Source: Ophiura sarsii
Lineage: Eukaryota; Echinodermata; Ophiuroidea; Amphilepidida; Ophiuridae
Direction of reading: 5' to 3'
Length of the DNA stretch: 64,000 bases
Assembly (NCBI GenBank): GCA_035610835.1
Contig: CM069449.1
Location: 42,304,768 to 42,368,767, forward strand
The position numbers and the translations under genes were made by a program. Below the pieces are notes generated by a model that was not told the DNA's origin, searched no databases, and saw only the letters and a list, made by a program, of their open reading frames with translations. Shown piece after piece: positions 56,640 to 64,000 of this stretch; position 1 is the first letter of the stretch, and every line of letters starts with the position of its first letter.

Positions 56640-57210
56640 TTTTGTAACACACTGTATATGATGTTATTGTCCATATTAAATTAAATATGAATATCCAGGC
56701 AACTTCTAATTGTAACATGATCATTTCATGTGTGTTTTATTTGTTATCATTATCATTGCTTTCATCAAAATAAAAGCAAAAAGTGAAGAAACGCGTGGAT
56801 TATGACTCGATATACATACATATGCATTTCGCTTGTTACACCCTGTATAACATGGTGATTATTGGTCATATTTTTGTGTTTGGTGCAATATTATTAAAAA
56901 ACGTAATTTAAAATTGATTATGACACTAAATTATGATAACGGTTAACTTTATTTCATAAATACGTTTTCACATACTTATATTGTTACTAATTTTTACCAC
57001 CCTGTATAAGATATCCTTTATAAATAAAGACAAAGGTGGCAACATTTTCTCTGTATAAATAGTGTATACCTTTGAATTATGTAGCTTAATAAATTATAAT
57101 TTTATATTCAAAGTATGAAAAAAGGCAAGTAAAAATGTTGTATTTTTAGTGCATTTATTCATGTTTGCAACCTATATAATTATTGCCTACCCACCCTGTA
57201 TATATAATGA
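56640..57210. repeat. Degenerate tandem units marked by CACCCTGTATA
   Basis: CTGTATA occurs at 56652, 56843, 57002 and 57195 (steps 191, 159, 193), each preceded by a T/A-rich block and CAC or CACC. Units are very diverged; an old tandem repeat or a cluster of similar element ends. Confidence 0.5.
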
Positions 57211-57401
57211 CCTTGCTATTGACATTGTGAGATTTGGAAATTTGTATGCTTTCAGGAAATGTATACTTTCCTTATACTCCTATGTATAGTTTTAATGCTT
57301 AAAATATTTTTTGCAAAATCCATGCGATTTTTCCATTTTGCATATGTCACACAAAAGGGTCCTAACTCAAGGCACATGACCATATAAACATTTGAATGAA
57401 T

Positions 57402-57897
57402 CTTTTAGGCACATTTTGATACCAAACATAACACATAGCAACAAAGATGAATCATGATTAGCGCCATTTAAAGAAAATTTGTCACTTTTTAAAAGTCACA
57501 TTTTCAATACACTATGCGGGAGGAAAAGGGGTGTGTGTGAGGTTAACTCCGTGTGTGACAGTGTTATAGCCAGGATTGACCGGCGGGAAATCGATCACAC
57601 AGTGTAGCCGTTTCTCTATTCCATAAGAATCCATTTACATTCATATCCCTCACTCATGCATGACACTTGAATTTGAATTAGCCCGCCCATTGAGGGGAAA
57701 TGCGCAGCGATCAACACGGGACTGATACGGCGTATGTGCTTGTTAACAATTGGTGTTTTCTTCCGCGTAGTGTATTGAAAATGTGACTTTTGAAAAGGGA
57801 CTATTTTTTCTATAAATGGTGCTAATCGTGGTTTATCTTTGTTGTTTGGTGTTATGCTTGGTATCAAAATGTGCCGAAAATATTTATTTAAAAGTCT
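57402..57897. mobile_element. Foldback MITE with ~125-bp arms
   Basis: 57402-57525 and 57765-57897 are reverse complements (GGCACATTTTGATACCAA, AAGTCACATTTTCAATACAC) around a unique 240-bp centre. Open frames here are not genes. Confidence 0.85.
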
Positions 57898-58612
57898 ATT
57901 TAGCCTGTTTGGTAAAAGAATAATTGAAAGTTAATTTAAATGACCTAAACAAAGTGTACGACATGCTTTTGTTGAGCACTTTAGTAGATCTCTTCTGGCT
58001 CAAATTGTTCACGTTGCGCACGTTGCGTAACATAACTTGGTTTCGCCACGGCTGATTGCTCTGCTGTCTGTTCAATAGCTCTTGTATTGACCATATTAGC
58101 GTTCGAGATGCCCGCGCTACTGTCGTTCTTTACAGGGTTTTTTCCTACAGGGTTGTTATTCCAAACAAAATGTAGCATAAAATAGTCTACAGATGTTGGC
58201 AAACACTATGATGTACACAATATCGCCACACAATGAAATAACTACGGCAAATTACGACTGGATTGACTAGCAAACCGGACCGGCGATGAAGTACGTCTTA
58301 TCTGCATGCCGTCATTGATATTTTATCTCAGTGCCTTGACAAACCTAAAGCTAGTCCAGCCAGCTTGACTAACTTAAAGCTAGTCAAGTCGACTTGTCTA
58401 ATAAGCTAGTCCAGCCACGGACTAGTCCAGCAGAACAAATCAAGCTAGTCAGGCTGAGCTTGACTAACCTTAAGCTAGTCAAGTTGGTTATAACCTATCC
58501 AGCAGGATTGACTAACCTGCTTGACTAGTTTAAGCTAGTCCAGCAGGATTGATTAACCTGCTCGACTAGTTTAAAGTTAGTCCAGCCTGTGTTTAAGTTT
58601 AAGTTTTCAGTG

Positions 58613-58954
58613 CACGCGTCTATTAGTTTTACCATAATATTAAACAAAACAGATTTTTCAGAAACTGTTCCAAATTTTCAAAGTCTATCTCAAGGATTTT
58701 ACTGAACCAATACTTGGCATGTTTGTACTTTATTTATTTATGTATTTAAATGCATTTCTCATGGTGATTCCAAATAAGGTAATGAAATTCATAACGTTGA
58801 CATTTTTGAAACACATTTTATGACATTTTTGGAATGCCGTCTGTAGACGGCAGTTGCGTGGAAGTATATAGATGACACAATATGTAATTAATTTTTTCAA
58901 GTGGCGTAACATTAATCCAGATTTAATTTTCAAAATTGTCATCAAAGTCATAAT
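58613..58954. repeat. Large repeat copy II, part c
   Basis: Continues copy I part b from GTGTATATTAGTTTTACCAT (26450) onwards, through GGAATGCCGTCTGTAGACGG and GTGGCGTAACATT, and joins part d without the LINE found in copy I. Confidence 0.85.
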
Positions 58955-60790
58955 GTTTAATTAATTGGCAATCATAAATACCTCAAAACAATTAAAAGCT
59001 ATGGTTCTTCTACAATCCTGATGAAAGTTTTGAAATATTCTACTGTGTCCATGCTCAAGACAACGTATTTTTTCCCCTTTTTTCAAATGTATATTATTAT
59101 ATTATTATAAAACTGTGTGATAAAATTCATGCACTAACATTTCATTCATCATTTAAATTTAGGGGTATATAACATTACGAACCTGAATCATTGGGGGGGG
59201 GGAGGAGGGTAGACATCAAGTGAGCCTAAAATAACCTATGTATAAAATGGTGGAAACTTGGAAAAACAAAGAATTATATAGAATATGGAAACTTACCCTT
59301 AATTACCACAGCAAATACTTCACCGAGTCGTCTCAAAAATGAGATCGCTTGCAAAAATTGTCTCAAATGTTAGGTAACCTAACTGCTCTCAATCTAAGAT
59401 GGCTCGCCGAATCGTATCCAAATAATGGTAGCCAGCAAAGAATATAACAGAATTGACTCTGAATGTTGTAACTAGCTGAATTGTCTCCAGATCATAATCT
59501 GCTAATTGTCTCCAGATCATAATCTGAGAATAGTTAGCAGAATTAGCATAATTGTCTCCAAAATAAGATCGCTCGTCAAGTTGTCTCAAAAGTAAGGTCG
59601 CCGAACTCTTCTCACATTTCTCAAGTTAAGATCGGTCACTGAATCTTCTCCAAATAATGGTAGCCAGTTAAGTAACCGAATTGTCTCTGGATTTAGGTAA
59701 CTGATTGTCTCCAAATCACAATAGCTAGCCGATTTGTCCCAAAGGAAGATATCTAGCCGAATTGTTCACACATTTATTGTGGCCGATTGTATCCACCAAA
59801 GGAAGATATGCAGCCGAATTGCTTACCAAATGGTGACTTGATCCCAGATAACGATGACTCATCGATAGTCTTAAAGGTCTCCAGATACAGATAACTCAAT
59901 GAATGTTACTCACCGAATTGTCTACTGACAGAAATGTGCCCGAATTAAGATTGTATCTTGCATGCAAATTGTATCTAAATTATGATCGCTGGCGCCGATT
60001 TGTCTTCAAACTAATGCCGCTCGCGTCTCCGAATTGTCTTTAATTGAATAGAGGTAGTGAGCTTTCTTCACAGGTAAATAGATAGCTCAATGTTCATCAT
60101 GTTTGTGGGCGTGTCTATATCTCAAAGAGAAAGTACCGAGTCTCCAATTAATGATCGCTCTTCGAATTCTCTCGCAATTAAGATAGCTCGCTGAATTTGT
60201 CTTCTATATTAATGTCGCTCGCTCCTCCGCATTGTCTCCAAATCGAGATCGAGTAGAATTGTTTTCAAGTTATTCATTGATTTCACGATTTTCAAGCCGT
60301 AATTTCAACACCATATTTGAAAATCACCATGAGAAATGCAGTGCAGTAACTACAATTTTGTTGTGTTCCAACGAGCATACCTGTATGAAAGACAAGCAAA
60401 ACAGAAAATCAGTGATAAAATATGAATCATTTTGAAATCCTACATAAAAAAGCGTAAATAAAAATCTATTAAGCCACGAAATAAAAACCTATTCTATGGG
60501 CCCGACGACCCATTGTTTTCGAATTAGAAATACATAATTATTAACATTTTTGGAAAATACGGGGGAATTTCTTTTTTATTTTTATTCTTTTTTAAAAATT
60601 GGAAATTCTCAGGAATTTGTATTTAAAATGTTTTGAGAAAAAAAATACTCCCTTGAAAATTAAGAATTTGTTGGAAAATTAAATTCCCAAAATGTTTCTA
60701 AAAAACGACCGACCGACCTACCCTACCTGAGAGATCCATTTTCCTAAAGAACATTGTTTTTGTCGTGGCCTTTTATAGCTACATATATAA
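58955..60790. repeat. Large repeat copy II, part d
   Basis: Collinear with 30155-31985: TATGGTTCTTCTACAATCCTGATGAA-type opening, the degenerate CCGAATTGTCTCC tandem array (59320-60260), then AAGCCACGAAAT. Small indels between copies disrupt every frame, indicating non-coding DNA. Confidence 0.85.
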
Positions 60791-62125
60791 GTATGGCTTA
60801 CAAAACGGTTAACATACATATCGTCATGTTTGGAGTTGGGCTGCGAGCCAATTAGAGCAAAGATGTAGCCGACAATGAATTACCAATCACTTATATTATG
60901 GGCGGCTCTTGTGAAACACATTTTCCGTAACTCCAATATTTTGTACTCTGTAAGACCATTGTAAGACACGTATAGATCCCTCTCGATATAACGTATTCTG
61001 TGATGTTATATCGAGAGGATAACGTATTCCTGTGATGTTAACTATACTATCACAAAAGGTATATAATATTGTTAACGCTACAAAATAATGTTGGGCTGAA
61101 GATCGGTTATTTTCAATGATAGATTTTGAGACTATACACAGTGCAATATGTAGGGGAGAGCAAGGAGAGTGTACACCCTCGGGGCAGGGTGGGTGATTCT
61201 CATCATTGCGGCCACTGGATGAATTTGCCGAATGCGCAATATATTCCGCTGTTTATTGCGAGCTTCCCATGGTAACATGGCAGATCTCCCTTAAATGTTT
61301 GTCAAATGATATCTAAAAACCAGTTTTATATACATCACATAAGTGGATATTCCTTCATTTTTGATATTGATTTTTTTTTAAAGATATTCGTACAGATGAT
61401 TGAAAAGTAAATCATCATTAGGTATCACTGAAAACATGTATTGGTTAATGACATGCTGTATTAAGAAATGTTAGTAAAAATGATTAGTTCAGGGAGTACA
61501 ACTAATCTTTTATTGTTATCGGTAATTGTAGGATTGTGATAATTGCTTTCTTTTCGTATAGATGTCCAAATTGGTGCAGCTCCCGGAGGGGGGGGGGGGT
61601 ACTTTTGCCAAAATCGTACGTGGATTTGCCTGCCGGACTTCAACAATTTGACTTTCTCTATACCTATTTTCTGGCAAATTTCCCACCCATCAACATACCA
61701 ATTTTGTTAGAAAAGCACCCAATGTTGCACAAATTGGGCGCCTTATACAAAATAAAAACCTCAAAATACACCAACATTATGCTAATTGGGCGCTTTTGTC
61801 TGTGATACTTATACCATATCAATATACCCGGGTGCAGCTATCCAAACTATCTCTACCAGAAGTACTCACAGGAACTAATTAAGTGCGTTAAAATAGCATT
61901 TAAGATTTTTTCCAGGAACTTCAACTGAAAATAACACACATTAAAAGCCAACCTCATAACAAACAAATAAAATGCGGCTAATATTGCTACAAAAATGCAT
62001 AGTTGGCCTACGGGAAACAAACTATTTACTACATACGTATATCAAAACGATGTCGTATCTACCAATGTGTGAATATATGGTCTTGTGGGGACTTAAAGAG
62101 AGATGCAAATCAGTGTATCTATATC
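60791..62125. other. Mostly anonymous; one hairpin and one G-run
   Basis: 60979-61018 is a 14-bp stem (CCTCTCGATATAAC and its mirror) with a 12-nt loop. 61588-61600 is a G-run. An 89-codon frame at 61536-61805 crosses the G-run and resembles nothing known. No gene called. Confidence 0.5.
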
Positions 62126-62128
62126 TAG

Positions 62129-62580
62129 TGGTTCAATAAAACGTTGACAGTTTGTTGAAGCCATATTTTCTTTTTTTAAATTCTGTAGATTTTAAAAAAA
62201 ATCTTTTTTTTTAATATTCATCAACTATATGATCTTGACCATCTATGCTGAAAATATCGTTACAAATAACCTTGCTGTTGCAAAATAACAGCTATTTGAA
62301 CAAAGTCTGTCCCATTTCACTCTGTCCACGGGTACTGATTTCGCGACGTTACAACCAGTGTGGTTCAATAAAACGTTGACAATTTTTCAAAGCCATATTT
62401 TTCAAAATTGTGGGATTTTGTTTAATTCTTTTGGACATATTCCTCAAAAATATCATCTTGGCCATCTATGCTAAAAATCTCAATGTTAGTAATGCTATGG
62501 CGGCAAAATGATAGCTATTTGAAGAAAATCTCTCCAAAATCTCTTTGTCCACGGGTAAGTCTACGGGAAATGACCAGCAA
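62129..62580. repeat. Two ~231-bp tandem units
   Basis: GTGGTTCAATAAAACGTTGA starts at 62129 and 62360. Each unit ends with TGTCCACGGGTA. Moderate divergence; no coding. Confidence 0.8.
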
Positions 62581-62744
62581 GATAACATTAAATGGCATCG
62601 TCCCTTTTAAGGCATAGAGCATAGACAATCCAATCTATTAAAATCAATAATTATAATTAGGGTCACTCGTGGTATTATTATTACGTATTGATTTCACACC
62701 TGAATAGATAGTTAAGATGTTAACAATTACACTTGTTTCACCAA

Positions 62745-63110
62745 ATCTACGCCAGATACTGGGCCATATATCATCCAATGAATGATTCTCCAAATAGATT
62801 GCCGAATCTCCGCGATCATCAAACAAAAAACAGGTAGTCGACCGTCGCTTTGGGCCAGATGGTTGGCGTCAAGGTTAAGGGTGGTGCCAAATGAAACACA
62901 TGGTAAATTGAGATACTATAAGCAAGCTTTACCGATCCAATTGTAGCAATGTCAATGTTATGCTTCTGTCATGATATATATCGTGATTACAATGGATGTA
63001 TGTTTTATCATCATCAGTCGTGAGGGTAAATAGGATAAATGAGGTGATATAAGCCACTCCTCCTTTTCTTTAATGGTAAAGGCAACGACGACACAAATCT
63101 ATTCTACGTT
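62745..63110. repeat. Large repeat copy II, part e
   Basis: Collinear with 33340-33720 (ATACTGGGCCATATATCATC, CGACCGTCGCTTTGGGCCAG). Frames open in one copy are interrupted in the other. Confidence 0.8.
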
Positions 63111-63890
63111 CTATGGAATTCGCGTGCAGGGTCGGTCGTTTGCTGATTTTTATAATATACAGGGTGAGTCAAAAAGAAGTTTACCCGGATATGTGAAGTT
63201 TTAAAAAACAAACAAATGACACACGAGAGTTCAGTAAAGCATATATTTAACAAGCATTCTCTCCTGCTTATAAGGAAATGGAATGACACAAATTGAGCAT
63301 TGCTAAGAGGAGTTATGTCTATTTTAATAAAGGTACTCATTTTGCAAGCTGTCCACGGAATACTTGACTAAACAAATAATACCATATCTTTACATAACTA
63401 CTAAATGTATTTCACCTCCCAAACTTTAGGCAAACTCTAAAAAATGTGTGTCCAAAAGTTTGTCAACTTAGAAAAAATTCACTCTTAAACGCGGTTTCAG
63501 TCTAAGCACGCGTTTAACTTTAGACACATCGTTTAACTTGCGGTAAGTAACAGAAATCTCTGTTTTGGTCAACTGGGATGTTTATATATCCTTCCCCGGT
63601 CGTTTTATTTGTTCACTGTTCAATTACTTATCATACAAACGGAAGATTTTGATAATGAATTCTATGTAAGTTTTCTCAAACGTCGTTCCAAAACAAACGT
63701 GCGAAAAAGAGGTCGAATTCTGCTACCAACGGCCAAGATGGGGCCGCATGTAGTTTCAGCCTTCTAATTGGCCAAGAGCCGTGTGTCACAACCTTGTCGC
63801 GTGCCGGCACCACTCTGTCAACTATTAGGGATAGGCAATTACATACACTTCTTCACACCACGGATGTGGTCTTTATAATATGCATTTTTA
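63111..63890. other. Unassigned, with possible element end
   Basis: ATACAGGGTGAGTCAAAAAG at 63160 resembles termini of some DNA transposons, but no mirrored end was found. 63480-63545 shares GTTTAAC/ACGCG words with 29690-30150. Confidence 0.3.
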
Positions 63891-63894
63891 TTAG

Positions 63895-64000
63895 CCTTTC
63901 ATTTGATTCTCGGTACTGATTTCCTTTAAGATGATGGCCGTTGTGAATGACAAAACACTTAATATGGCCCTCTGTAGCATTATTTCCATTTCACCAACAT
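63895..64000. repeat. Large repeat copy II, part f (runs off the window)
   Basis: Matches 34470-34600 (TTGATTCTCGGTACTGAT, AATATGGCCCTC.GTAGCATT). The copy continues beyond the window end. Confidence 0.8.

Larger units (their letters stand above)
54397..58612. mobile_element. GACTAGC element E2 (4.2 kb), inverted relative to E1
   Basis: Ends CACTGAAAACCTAAACAGG and (mirrored) CACTGAAAACTTAAACTTAA pair with each other and with E1. CA occurs on both sides (54395-54396 and 58613-58614), and copy I shows the join TTACCACGTG uninterrupted. ACTTTGTTTAGGTCATTTAAA at 54675 and its mirror at 57940 extend the inverted symmetry inward. The interior carries several other repeats listed separately. A 73-codon minus-strand frame (57981-58202) is partly matched in E1 but broken there. 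Confidence 0.7.

Overview
This is eukaryotic DNA from a repeat-rich animal genome. No operons or ribosome binding sites are present. Genes are sparse and several classes of non-LTR retrotransposon, tRNA-derived SINEs and many short inverted-repeat transposons (MITEs) are seen. The one clear host gene is an intronless receptor with about 21 leucine-rich repeats joined to a seven-helix domain. With RTE, CR1/L2-like and Tx1/L1-like LINEs this suits a marine invertebrate, perhaps an echinoderm or other invertebrate deuterostome. That placement is inference.

Layout. 1-10.3 kb: mosaic of interspersed modules (four modules occur in all four pairwise combinations around one junction), a 120-bp near-perfect hairpin, an 8-bp-TSD MITE carrying a tRNA relic, a degenerate GCGTAT tandem field broken by a Harbinger-like MITE, and the 3' end of a CR1/L2-like LINE. 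10.3-24.7 kb: a 14.39-kb structure that I interpret as one giant non-coding transposon, with related 20-bp ends, an 8-bp target duplication (AACAAAGC) and an empty-site relative at about 52.05 kb. It holds two outer satellite arrays sharing a core motif, a ~0.9-kb inverted repeat carrying three 89-bp palindromes per arm, an inner satellite, and a nested X-Y-Y-X composite. 24.7-34.6 kb: copy I of a multi-kilobase repeat, interrupted by a hAT MITE and by a decayed Tx1/L1-like LINE that itself holds two insertions. 34.6-46.9 kb: microsatellites, an intact RTE-type LINE ORF (minus strand) between palindromic repeats, a TGTCA palindromic element with a nested inverted repeat, a second RT fragment, a foldback element and a 594-bp tandem duplication. 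47.4-50.5 kb: the LRR-GPCR gene (minus strand). 51.3-64 kb: MITEs, a tRNA-derived SINE and copy II of the large repeat, split by two GACTAGC-rich elements (1.3 and 4.2 kb) in opposite orientation, one with a 220-bp TA-flanked MITE inside it.

The only proteins I can defend are the LRR-GPCR, the RTE endonuclease/reverse transcriptase and three LINE fragments. Most other open frames are chance readings of tandem repeats. The sequence records layered transposition: several insertions can be read against empty paralogous sites within the same window.
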